From positions 1 through 36,031 of the forward strand of contig JBJEKU010000098.1 of assembly GCA_051878795.1 (NCBI GenBank): a stretch of DNA of 36,031 bases. The letters run 5' to 3'. Made by a program: the position numbers and the translations under genes. Within the stretch, counting starts at the first letter, position 1, and every line of letters starts with the position of its first letter. The notes beneath the pieces were generated by a model. The model searched no databases. It was not told the DNA's origin and worked only from the letters and a program-made list of their open reading frames with translations. This document shows positions 1 to 7,512 of this stretch, one piece after another. This stretch comes from W1P20-047 sp051878795 (GTDB lineage: Bacteria > Actinomycetota > Coriobacteriia > Coriobacteriales > Eggerthellaceae).

Positions 1-470
1 CGATTCGATTCTAAGGGATCAGACAGCCTGTCCACCAACATTCGGCACACTACCAAGAAGGATCGATAAACAACCCGGAATCCTTATCAAAAATAGAAGA
101 TGTCGATCTTCCCTCCTGAAAAGTCCCTGGATAAGCAAACACTACCAAAATCCCACACCGATATTTTCTGTTTCGAGATATCAAACACCCTCGTTCATTC
201 CAGGTAGCAGAAAGGACGAATTAATTCTAGAGTGAAAACGAATTTATTTTACGGTGTCCATTAGATTGGACATGCCTGATTTATTCGTATTTTACTTCTT
301 TATGAAAGATTGAGATATGTATAATCGTTTGTATTTCCATCGTGGGAAAGAATCGAGATACCTATTCTCATTTTTCGATAATTAATATTTCGAAATAATA
401 TTCTTTTTCACGCATGCACACAACGGCCGCGAGATATAAATAGTCGCACACAACAAGAGAAGGGGGAGAA
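1..470. other. AT-rich intergenic region, no gene seen
   Basis: No reading frame with coding character is visible on either strand. The stretch is clearly more AT-rich than the rest of the window, especially from about 180 to 430. It carries a small inverted repeat (TGTCCA at 255-260 and TGGACA at 267-272, six-base spacer) and two TATAAT-like boxes, at 320-325 and 435-440 (TATAAA). The second lies about 30 bases ahead of the next gene, but neither has a convincing -35 box. It is probably the upstream regulatory region of the gene starting at 471. Confidence 0.5.
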
Positions 471-1703
471 ATGGAAGACAAGAGAGACGATATCCCATTG
501 GAAAACGAGAACGACAACGTCAACAAGCAAGAAGGCTTGGAAGAGCAAACCGCTTCCTGCGATACCGAAAAAACCGACGACGGAGAGCAAATCCAAAACT
601 CCGAAACGGAAGATACACCAGAAGAAAAACCTACAGAGATTTCCCCTGAAAAGGAAATTCCCACTGAGGATGCGGAAAGCAGCGTCGAAGAAGCATGCAC
701 AGCGACCGGCCCCACCCCGGAACCACCTCCTTGCATGCAATCCGACGCGCTCTCGGACAATTCGCAGGTGGCAGAGCCCGCTGGCCAACAGACACCTTCT
801 CCCACTCCTGCAGAAGCAACCGCAAAAGCCAAAAAATCGAAAACCGCCGTCATCGTCGCCTCGATCGTTGGCGTTGTCATTTTGGTTGCGGTACTTGTCT
901 GGTGCTTCGCCATCTGCCACCACAAAGAATGGAACGAGGCAACCTGCACCGAGCCTAGAACCTGCGTCGAATGCGGAAAGACCGAAGGCGATTCCTTGGG
1001 CCATGACTACGGTGAATACGAAGTCGTGAAGGAGCCCACCTGCGAAAAAGACGGCAAGGAAACCAAGACATGCAAGCGCTGCGGAGAAGAAGTTTCCCGG
1101 TCCATCGATAAGCTCGGCCACGATTTCGGAAAATACTCCGTTACCAAAGAACCGACTTGCGTAGAAGAGGGCACCGAAACCAGGAAGTGCAAGCGCTGTG
1201 GAGCGAAGGAATCCCGAGAGCTCGACCTCGTCGACCATACTCCAAGCGAATGGCAGGTTACCGTCGACCCCTACCTGGACTCCAACGGCAATGCGGTTGA
1301 TGGCGAATGGGCTATCCTTTGCACCGTATGCGGCGAAAAGCTCGAAACAGAGCCCTACGTAATGACCGCCGACGAAATCCGCGAAGCTTTCATTGCAGCT
1401 TGCTGGACTCCGACCTACGACGAAATTGCCCGAGACCCTGATGGCTGGGATGGCTACAAGGTTGCCCTGACAGGCGAAGTCATGCAGGTTTCCGGCAGCA
1501 CCATCCTGCTTCAGGTCACGAATAAGGGTTACTACTGGGACGACATCGTATACGTGCACTACTACGGAAATGGCAGCGGCCCCCGCATCCTTGAAGATGA
1601 CGTCGTCACCTTCTATGGAACCATGGAGGGCACCTACACCTACACAACCGTAATGGGAGCATCGAAGACCGTCCCCGAAATGACGGCTAAATACGTCGGA
1701 TAA
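471..1703 (+). CDS. Membrane-anchored protein with three Cys/His repeats and an OB-like C-terminus
   Basis: The 410-residue protein starts at an ATG preceded by GGGGGAG. Residues 1-120 are acidic and low in complexity (Glu, Thr, Pro), with no signal peptide. Residues 125-148 form a single strong membrane helix. After it come three repeats of about 30-40 residues with the pattern Cys-x(5 or 9)-CysxxCysGly-x(n)-His: Cys159/165/168 with His178, Cys191/201/204 with His217, Cys230/240/243 with His256. Each repeat could bind one metal ion. Such repeats are known in surface-associated proteins of anaerobic Gram-positives, with no established function. The last 110 residues read like a small beta-barrel (tRNA_anti/OB-like) domain. 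The layout suggests a cytoplasmic acidic tail and extracytoplasmic repeats. No enzyme motif is seen, and function is unknown. Confidence 0.85.
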   Translation: MEDKRDDIPLENENDNVNKQEGLEEQTASCDTEKTDDGEQIQNSETEDTPEEKPTEISPEKEIPTEDAESSVEEACTATGPTPEPPPCMQSDALSDNSQVAEPAGQQTPSPTPAEATAKAKKSKTAVIVASIVGVVILVAVLVWCFAICHHKEWNEATCTEPRTCVECGKTEGDSLGHDYGEYEVVKEPTCEKDGKETKTCKRCGEEVSRSIDKLGHDFGKYSVTKEPTCVEEGTETRKCKRCGAKESRELDLVDHTPSEWQVTVDPYLDSNGNAVDGEWAILCTVCGEKLETEPYVMTADEIREAFIAACWTPTYDEIARDPDGWDGYKVALTGEVMQVSGSTILLQVTNKGYYWDDIVYVHYYGNGSGPRILEDDVVTFYGTMEGTYTYTTVMGASKTVPEMTAKYVG

Positions 1704-1740
1704 CATTTCGCCCTCGAGAAGGCATGCCAAGCACCCTTGG

Positions 1741-1762
1741 GGACCCTGCGATTGCGGGGTCC
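1741..1762 (+). terminator. Probable Rho-independent terminator after the Cys/His-repeat gene
   Basis: Thirty-seven bases after the stop codon, a 9-bp stem (GGACCCTGC / GCGGGGTCC, one G-U pair) encloses a GATT loop. It is followed by a weakly T-rich stretch (TCGTTCT). Position and shape fit termination of the upstream gene. Confidence 0.65.
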
Positions 1763-1979
1763 TCGTTCTGTATGGGCATTGCAATCCAGGCAAATACGAC
1801 ACAAACTGCAACTTCAGCAACAACCAACTGACTCGACACCCGACGCAATCGACCCACAACCACACCTTGCTTTCGGGCGAAGACGGCCCAAGCCCACTGG
1901 ATCCGTAAGGTTGCACCGCATTGCACCCCTTCTTCTGATTTGCCGTATCATGTTCGGGGATGAACTAGAGGAGGACGCA

Positions 1980-2759
1980 ATGGTTAAACCCGCATACACG
2001 AAGCTTTCGCATGACCCGACACCGCTGGAGATGCTCGCCGACTGGGCCGCAGGCGGAACGCCTGGCAATTGGGCCCCCAACAAGGAATACAAGGCGGCGC
2101 TGACCAGGCTCACGGACCTGATGAACCTGTACAGGTGCGCCATTATGGAAACCGAAACCCGCTTGAAGGTGCTGAATGCGCGCTTTTCACTGGAAAAGGA
2201 ACGCAATCCCATTTCCAGCATCTCGAGCCGCCTGAAGACCCCCGAAAGCATCTACGAGAAGGTGCACAGGGCCAATATCAAACCCGGCATCGACGAGTTG
2301 ATCGAAAACATGCACGACATCGCCGGATTGCGCGTCGTCTGCTCCTTCGTGGAAGACGTCTACCAGCTGGTAGACTGCCTGGAACGCCAAGACGACATCA
2401 AGATCCTCCGTCGCCGCGACTACATCGCCAACCCCAAGCCGAACGGCTACCGCAGCCTGCACCTGATCGTGATGATCCCCGTCTTCCTGCCTGAAGGCGC
2501 CGTGGATATGAAGGTCGAAATCCAACTGCGAACCATCGCCATGGAATCGTGGGCAAGCCTGGAACATAAGCTGCGCTACAAGAAGGACATGGACCCGGAA
2601 CTGCTGCAGTCCATTTCGAAGGAGCTTTCGGAATGCGCCCAGCTGAGCGCCCGATTGGATACGCGCATGCAGACCATCCGCTACCTGATCGACGGCTTCG
2701 ACGCCTTAGACGAAGCTGCGCTCATGAAGCTGTACGAAACCGACGACATCGACCTGTAG
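1980..2759 (+). CDS. Small alarmone synthetase (RelA/SpoT-domain GTP pyrophosphokinase, RelQ-like)
   Basis: The enzyme transfers pyrophosphate from ATP to GDP or GTP, making (p)ppGpp for the stringent response in the cytosol. The frame is open further upstream, but the ATG at 1980 has a strong ribosome binding site (AGAGGAGG, 1967-1974), giving 259 residues. This is a synthetase-only size with no HD hydrolase, TGS or ACT domain. Family motifs are present: SSRLKTPESIYEK (about 82-94), HDIAGLRVVC (112-121), RDYIANPKPNGYRSLH (146-161) and EIQLRTIAMESWASLEHKLRY (180-200). It appears monocistronic, ending at the stem-loop at 2766. Length and motif spacing fit the RelQ/SasB class better than long RelA proteins. 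Confidence 0.92.
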   Translation: MVKPAYTKLSHDPTPLEMLADWAAGGTPGNWAPNKEYKAALTRLTDLMNLYRCAIMETETRLKVLNARFSLEKERNPISSISSRLKTPESIYEKVHRANIKPGIDELIENMHDIAGLRVVCSFVEDVYQLVDCLERQDDIKILRRRDYIANPKPNGYRSLHLIVMIPVFLPEGAVDMKVEIQLRTIAMESWASLEHKLRYKKDMDPELLQSISKELSECAQLSARLDTRMQTIRYLIDGFDALDEAALMKLYETDDIDL

Positions 2760-2765
2760 ACACCC

Positions 2766-2809
2766 AGAATATCCTTCGGGTCCCCAAAGAACGGTCCGAA
2801 GGATATTCT
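2766..2809 (+). terminator. Perfect 14-bp stem-loop after the alarmone synthetase gene
   Basis: AGAATATCCTTCGG at 2766-2779 is perfectly complementary to CCGAAGGATATTCT at 2796-2809, with a 16-base loop, starting six bases after the stop codon. No T-run follows. It may be a factor-dependent terminator or an mRNA 3'-end stabiliser rather than a classical intrinsic terminator. Confidence 0.5.
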
Positions 2810-2985
2810 AATCAGCTACGAATAGGAACAAACCGACATGCGCACTGGTTTCAAAACACAGCATGAAAGCAATATGATCGGAATTTTCTATGAACAACGG
2901 ATTTAACCAAACAACTCAAAAAACTAAGGGGTTTCCTCTTTCGAAGACCCCCCTTTACAAAACAGCCGTACTGTTTTTCATTATG

Positions 2986-3027
2986 ACTGGGATTGTATCC
3001 TTCCCCAATCCCAGTATCAAGTTTTTT
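2986..3027 (+). terminator. Hairpin with T-run, oriented to stop rightward transcription
   Basis: A 10-bp perfect stem (ACTGGGATTG 2986-2995 / CAATCCCAGT 3006-3015) is followed six bases later by six T at 3022-3027. It sits just beyond the 3' end of the minus-strand Abi gene. The T-run is on the plus-strand side, so it would block rightward read-through into the Abi gene more readily than terminate the Abi gene itself. Confidence 0.45.
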
Positions 3028-3031
3028 CAGC

Positions 3032-4027
3032 TCAGCGAACATCAACAGCACATGAAAACCATGCATTAATGAGACTCGCGATAAAATCGAATCCCGAAGA
3101 AATCTGGTAATTACCCCGATAATAGTCAGCATACCTGTTCATCCTCTCGACGAATAATTGCAATTGCTTTGCTCTACCCCAATGAACATCCTCCGAAGCA
3201 ACAAGGCTATGAACATAGAGAGATGTTGCAATTTGCTGAAGACTATCGTTTCTCAGCTTCGATTTACGCTGACTTTTACCAATCGATTCAATTCGGCTAA
3301 TCGCACGGCAAATCTCGTTTCGAGCAGAAAACATCGGTTTTCCACTGGTCATATTGTTCAAAATGCAGTTGTTGTGTGCGCACGCGTTTCTGAGGCTTTT
3401 TACGTTCTGCAAAAGATAAAACCTGTCAATCATTTCTTTGCTATCAAAACGCTTTGCGCAAAACTTATAAAAAAGCAAGAAAGACCCAAATGTGATTAAT
3501 TCCAAAAAGGCCCAAACCGGAAGAGAAGAAGACGAATATTTTGCAATTATCCCAGCAGCATAAGGGCTCGAAGCCCCTCGGGTGATCTCGTTTCTTACCG
3601 AATTACACAATTCCCCTCTTGAATTCATTTGATCATATCTTGCTAAGAAATCTGCAACGATTCCATATCCATCCTCACCCGTTTGTCCAATACGATTGAT
3701 AAGATGTACTTTTTCGAAGTGCTCTATGTCAAGAGTCATCGGAAGTATCTCGTTTCGAAGAAGCGTATCAACGATAGAAAGGTCTACAAGCATCTTAAAA
3801 TCAAGGTTTGCATATTGGCCCTTCCTAAAACCCTCTTCGACCTTCGCAAATCCTGCCCTGTACGAACAGAGGCGAAAATAATTGTTGTTTTCTGTAAGAT
3901 ATTCGCAAGCTTCAGACTCAGACATCAGCTCAAATCGAACACCTTTAGACTTGAGATGTTCGACTTGTTCATAGGGGCATAGCCAAGGTTTAATATTTGC
4001 AGCAATGATAGAGCTCACGGCTGGCAT
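3032..4027 (-). CDS. Abi_2-family protein (abortive-infection type, HEPN-like motif)
   Basis: The product matches the Abi_2 (AbiD/AbiF-like) family, whose members abort phage infection in Lactococcus and act as toxins elsewhere. Hallmarks seen: YEQVEHLKSKGV (19-30); an Asn-Tyr-Phe-Arg-Leu segment (49-53); LLRNEILPMTLDIEHFEKVHL (89-109); SLPVWAFLELITFGSF (168-183); and SLRNACAHN (211-219). The last contains Arg213-x4-His218, the Rx4-6H signature of HEPN ribonuclease-type folds. Length (331 residues) is usual. The gene is markedly AT-rich and stands alone, suggesting transfer. No Shine-Dalgarno precedes the ATG at 4027; TATAAT at 4026-4031 overlaps it, so translation may start leaderless at the GTG at 4018. 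Family assignment is firm; phage defence is inferred. Confidence 0.85.
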   Translation of the reverse strand: MPAVSSIIAANIKPWLCPYEQVEHLKSKGVRFELMSESEACEYLTENNNYFRLCSYRAGFAKVEEGFRKGQYANLDFKMLVDLSIVDTLLRNEILPMTLDIEHFEKVHLINRIGQTGEDGYGIVADFLARYDQMNSRGELCNSVRNEITRGASSPYAAGIIAKYSSSSLPVWAFLELITFGSFLLFYKFCAKRFDSKEMIDRFYLLQNVKSLRNACAHNNCILNNMTSGKPMFSARNEICRAISRIESIGKSQRKSKLRNDSLQQIATSLYVHSLVASEDVHWGRAKQLQLFVERMNRYADYYRGNYQISSGFDFIASLINAWFSCAVDVR

Positions 4028-4031
4028 TATA
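4026..4031 (-). promoter_or_regulatory. Candidate -10 box for a leaderless Abi mRNA
   Basis: On the minus strand the hexamer TATAAT, preceded by TGC, ends two bases into the nominal ATG. Seven bases after it comes an in-frame GTG (4018-4016), which would be at or near +1. No good -35 box is visible 16-18 bases upstream. This is inference from spacing only. Confidence 0.35.
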
Positions 4032-4097
4032 GCAATGGAAAACAGAAGGACGCATTACTATTAAAACCTTACACCAGCAGAAATCAAACTCTGGAAT

Positions 4098-4916
4098 ATG
4101 AAGAACACTCCCGCCACATACTCCACCGGTCAAATCGCCTCCATCGTCGGGCTCCATCCAAATACGGTAAGGATGTACGAGCAATGGGGGCTTATCCAAA
4201 AGCCTGCACGCAGGCAGAACGGCTACCGCCAGTTCGCGGATATCCACGTGAAGCAGTTCGAATTAACAAAGAAGGCCTTTGGCGTGGAAGTACTGCAATC
4301 CGGCCTGCGCAAACGCATGGTCGAAGCGGTGAAGCTTTCCGCCCAGCACCGTTTCGATGAGGCGGAAAAGACCGTCGGGGAATACATCCGCATCGCCCAA
4401 CGCGAGCTGGAAAACGCCAAGGATGCCGCCGCGCTCTGCGAGGCGCACTTCCGCACCACTCCACACAACAGCGAAACCTACACGCGTTCCCAAGCCGCAG
4501 CCCACCTGCACGTAACCGTGGATACCCTGCGCAATTGGGAGCTCAACGGGCTGATCGCCGTCAAGCGCAAGCAGAACGGATACCGCATCTACAACGAAGC
4601 CGACATGGTCCGCCTGCGCATCATCCGAGCGCTTCGCTGCGCGAATTACTCGCTTTCCGCCATCCTGCGGATGCTCAACAGGCTGGAAACCCAGCACTCG
4701 AACGAAGCGGCGGTATTCGACTTGCTGAATACGCCCGACGAAGACGAGGACATCGTTTCCGCCTGCGACAAGCTGGCCCTTTCCCTGGAAGAAGCCATCG
4801 AAAACGCCTATGACGCGCTGCGGATACTCGACGAGCTCAAACGCATGGACCAGGGCGACTATCCGGCATCCCCAACATCCTCGACCGGCAAGAACGGGGA
4901 TGCCTCGCCCGTATAG
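4098..4916 (+). CDS. Transcriptional regulator with two MerR-type DNA-binding domains
   Basis: This 272-residue protein has a MerR winged-helix domain at about residues 7-55 (YSTGQIASIVGLHPNTVRMY, then GLI-KPARRQNGYRQF). A second, similar one follows at about 129-180 (YTRSQAAAHLHVTVDTLRNW, then GLIAVKRKQNGYRIY). A helical linker separates them, and the C-terminal tail is helical with no cysteine cluster or obvious ligand domain. Typical MerR proteins have one DNA-binding domain and dimerise through a C-terminal helix; tandem domains could let one chain contact both half-sites. The gene is divergent from the Abi gene (70 bases between starts) and convergent with helD, overlapping it by 58 bases. 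The ATG at 4098 has only a weak ribosome binding site. Target genes are unknown. Confidence 0.85.
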   Translation: MKNTPATYSTGQIASIVGLHPNTVRMYEQWGLIQKPARRQNGYRQFADIHVKQFELTKKAFGVEVLQSGLRKRMVEAVKLSAQHRFDEAEKTVGEYIRIAQRELENAKDAAALCEAHFRTTPHNSETYTRSQAAAHLHVTVDTLRNWELNGLIAVKRKQNGYRIYNEADMVRLRIIRALRCANYSLSAILRMLNRLETQHSNEAAVFDLLNTPDEDEDIVSACDKLALSLEEAIENAYDALRILDELKRMDQGDYPASPTSSTGKNGDASPV

Positions 4917-6919
4917 AGCAAGCTCACTCCGTGCATCGCCCTGGTGCAGGCGATGTAGAGCAAATGTCTGTCGAAGCCTTCGCCATAATGCACGTTATCG
5001 GCGTCAAGGACGATCACCTCATCGAATTCCAATCCCTTCGCCATGCGGATCGACGCGACGGAAACGCCGTTGACGAACCGCGTGGATTCCGGCGTCAGCA
5101 GATGCACCCGGCAGCTTCCGGCAAGCGCCTCATGCACCGCGCGGGCGTCCGCATCGGTCTTCGCGATGATTCCCAGCGAAGCCCTGCTACCCTGCTCGAA
5201 TTCCCGGATCATGCCGGAAAGCACCCGCAACTCTTCTTCGCAGTCGCTGCAAGGCACCACGCGCGGCGCACTACCGTGGCGTCTCACCGCCTGCAGGTCA
5301 GACTGCCCGCCGATGCGCTTTGCGAACTCCATGATCTCCCAGGTGGATCGGTAGCTGGTGTTCAGATGGACCAGCTGGGCGCCCGGGTACAGGGCGGCGA
5401 TATCGTCGAGCCCGTATGCGTAATACGGGTTGAGCGCCTGCCCGAAGTCTCCCAGGATCGTCTTCTGCCCCGCGGGGAAAAGCATGCCCAACACCACATG
5501 CTGAATGGGCGTGTAGTCCTGCATTTCGTCGATCACCAGGTGCTTTACCTGCCGATTGGAGCAAAGCCCCTGATAGGAAGCGAGCAGATAGAGGAACGGG
5601 AAGACATCGTCGTATTCCAGCATGTTCTTCCCAGGCATGACGAACAGGTGCTCGGCGCCGATGGATCGGAAGAAATCCTCATACAGGGCCAGCGGGCTTT
5701 TGATGGCGAGCATCTTGCCCAGGCTTTTCAGGACAGCACCCTGCTTGGGCGGCTCCTTCCCCATCGTCAGCCCCGACCTCAACTTGCCGCGGATGTCGCC
5801 TGCAATGCAGCTCAACCGCTCTTTCACGGGGAGCGGCCTATACGCATTGAAACGCTCGCGTATCCAGTCGGCCTCGATGGTTTGCCTGCCGAAGACCAAA
5901 TCGCCCGGATCCAGCATGCGGTCGGCCAGATCACCCGCGTATTCCCGCAGTGATTCGACGAAGCGCGGAGTCGATTTGAAACTCGCCCGCTGCTGCCAGG
6001 CGGTGTCTTCCACTTCGAGCGGGTTTTTCGCCGGCTCGAAGGCCACCACACCATCGAGCGCCCAAGCGGCGATTTCGTCCAAGCCCAGCTCGACGATGGG
6101 TTCTTCACCCAGTTCCGGGATGACGTTGGAAATGTAGTTGGCAAACACCTTGTTCGGCGAAACGATGGCCACATCCTGGGCCTTCAGCGAGTCTTTGAAG
6201 CGGTAGAGCAGGTAGGCGACGCGATGCAGGGCGATAGAGGTCTTGCCCGAGCCGGCAACGCCCTGGATCAGCAGCGTCTGCACGCTTTCATTGCGGATGA
6301 TGGCATTCTGTTCGCACTGGATGGTGGATATGATCGACTTCATCTTCTGGTCCGACGTGTGGGCAAGCTCGCCCACCAACACATCGTCCTGCAAGGCGTC
6401 ACTCACGTCCACGGCGTACTCCATCTTGCCGCCCGAGATTTTGAACTGCCGCTTCAGCGTCAGCTCGCCATCGACCCTTCGCGCGGGAGCCTGGTAGCTC
6501 GCCGGACCGATGCCGTTGTCGTAGTAGATGCCCGCAATGGGAGCGCGCCAATCCACGATCAGACGCTCACGCTTATGCGAGAAACCGAAGCGACCGATGT
6601 AGAAGCTGGTCGGCCTGCCCCCAATGGGCGCGAAATCGATGCGTGCGAAGTATGGCGAATCCTGCAGCTTGACGATACGCAGGCAGTTTTCCACGGCCTG
6701 GGCACCCGCGCTGTCGGTCTGCTCCAGAAGCCGCTCCGCCTGCAGCTTCTCGTGGGCATCGGTCTCGTTGCGATATTCCGCCAGGTAGCGCTTGAATTCG
6801 CTGTAATCGCGGTCGAGCCTTTCCACAGAACCCTGGGCATCGGCAAAGGATTCGTCCAGGCTTTGCATCACATGGTCCAGGTACTTTACTTCCTCTGGAA
6901 AGGGAATCGTGCTTTCCAT
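4859..6919 (-). CDS. helD: HelD-type superfamily 1 helicase (RNA polymerase-associated)
   Basis: The frame is open to 7114, but the ATG at 6919 sits five bases after a strong AAGGAGG (6924-6930), giving 686 residues. HelD proteins are UvrD/Rep-like ATPases that bind RNA polymerase, pull it off DNA and recycle it; some actinobacterial ones give rifamycin tolerance. Seen here: an N-terminal helical/coiled-coil arm (about 5-75); the DFAPIGGRPTSFYIGRFGF and DWRAPIAGIYYDNG blocks typical of this clade (about 95-140); Walker A GVAGSGKTS (about residue 222); the Asp-Glu box VIDEMQDYTPIQH (about 465); and GLEFDEVIVLDADN plus LLYIACTRAMH near the C-terminus (helicase motifs V and VI). Length is slightly below Bacillus HelD. 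The 3' end overlaps the convergent MerR gene by 58 bases, so the transcripts are antisense there. Confidence 0.88.
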   Translation of the reverse strand: MESTIPFPEEVKYLDHVMQSLDESFADAQGSVERLDRDYSEFKRYLAEYRNETDAHEKLQAERLLEQTDSAGAQAVENCLRIVKLQDSPYFARIDFAPIGGRPTSFYIGRFGFSHKRERLIVDWRAPIAGIYYDNGIGPASYQAPARRVDGELTLKRQFKISGGKMEYAVDVSDALQDDVLVGELAHTSDQKMKSIISTIQCEQNAIIRNESVQTLLIQGVAGSGKTSIALHRVAYLLYRFKDSLKAQDVAIVSPNKVFANYISNVIPELGEEPIVELGLDEIAAWALDGVVAFEPAKNPLEVEDTAWQQRASFKSTPRFVESLREYAGDLADRMLDPGDLVFGRQTIEADWIRERFNAYRPLPVKERLSCIAGDIRGKLRSGLTMGKEPPKQGAVLKSLGKMLAIKSPLALYEDFFRSIGAEHLFVMPGKNMLEYDDVFPFLYLLASYQGLCSNRQVKHLVIDEMQDYTPIQHVVLGMLFPAGQKTILGDFGQALNPYYAYGLDDIAALYPGAQLVHLNTSYRSTWEIMEFAKRIGGQSDLQAVRRHGSAPRVVPCSDCEEELRVLSGMIREFEQGSRASLGIIAKTDADARAVHEALAGSCRVHLLTPESTRFVNGVSVASIRMAKGLEFDEVIVLDADNVHYGEGFDRHLLYIACTRAMHGVSLLYTGEASPFLPVEDVGDAG

Positions 6920-7100
6920 GGCGCCTCCTTGCAGCAGTTCGGCCGAATCGATACGAAGCGCCATCTTCGCACGCGGGCGAAGGTTGGTGTCTAAGTGGAG
7001 GGTTAGGAAGAGATGATGCTGCAGAAGGCAGGAGGCGAAACCTGGAAGAATGCAGGCGCGAAGGGAAGAGCCCAACATACATTCGCAAAGTACTGCCCCA

Positions 7101-7135
7101 CTCCCAAAACTCAAATTTTTTTTGAGTTTTGGGAG
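7101..7135. repeat. Perfect palindromic hairpin (15-bp arms, T5 loop)
   Basis: CTCCCAAAACTCAAA (7101-7115) and TTTGAGTTTTGGGAG (7121-7135) are exact inverse complements around TTTTT. The element lies between the divergent helD and AlbA_2 genes, about 180 bases upstream of helD and 380 upstream of the next plus-strand start. The run of eight T lies in the loop and inner arm, not after the stem, so it is not a standard terminator. It could be a dispersed intergenic palindrome, a protein-binding site or an RNA hairpin. Confidence 0.75.
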
Positions 7136-7512
7136 CAGGCGACATTCCAGGACCGGAAGAAGCCGCTCGCAAGACTGCGCCGCTTACAACAGCGAGCCCA
7201 AGAAGAAGTCTCGAGCCGATACAATTATGATTCCATCAACGTCTGGCTCATACCTTCCTTGCCTTACGACCACGATCTTCTCGTAGGAATCACGGATCGA
7301 ACGCAAGGGCCTCAACTCGCGTTCCCTCGTTCCTTCAGTCAAAAAAATTCAGCTCCTTCATCTCCAAACACAAATGTCAAACTATTCCTGTAACAATAAA
7401 AAGCAAAGGTGCGCTGATAATATGGAACCATCAAGGAAACTAAGCTCGAATAGCGCTTCACGAACAATCATTGAACTCTATACCGCCAACCACCTGCCCA
7501 TTGGAGGGATGC
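7136..7512. other. Intergenic region before the AlbA_2 gene, no gene seen
   Basis: No coding frame is convincing. The AT content rises from about 7330. A GATAAT/TAATAT cluster at 7416-7423 could be a -10 element for the downstream gene, but no matching -35 is visible. GGAGG at 7503-7507 is the ribosome binding site of the next gene. Confidence 0.4.

Noticed and set aside
7101..7135. CRISPR repeat or array.
   Set aside because: Only one copy is present in the window and there are no spaced repeats or cas genes.
7101..7135. Intrinsic terminator.
   Set aside because: The T-run is in the loop and stem rather than after the hairpin, and no gene ends nearby on either strand.
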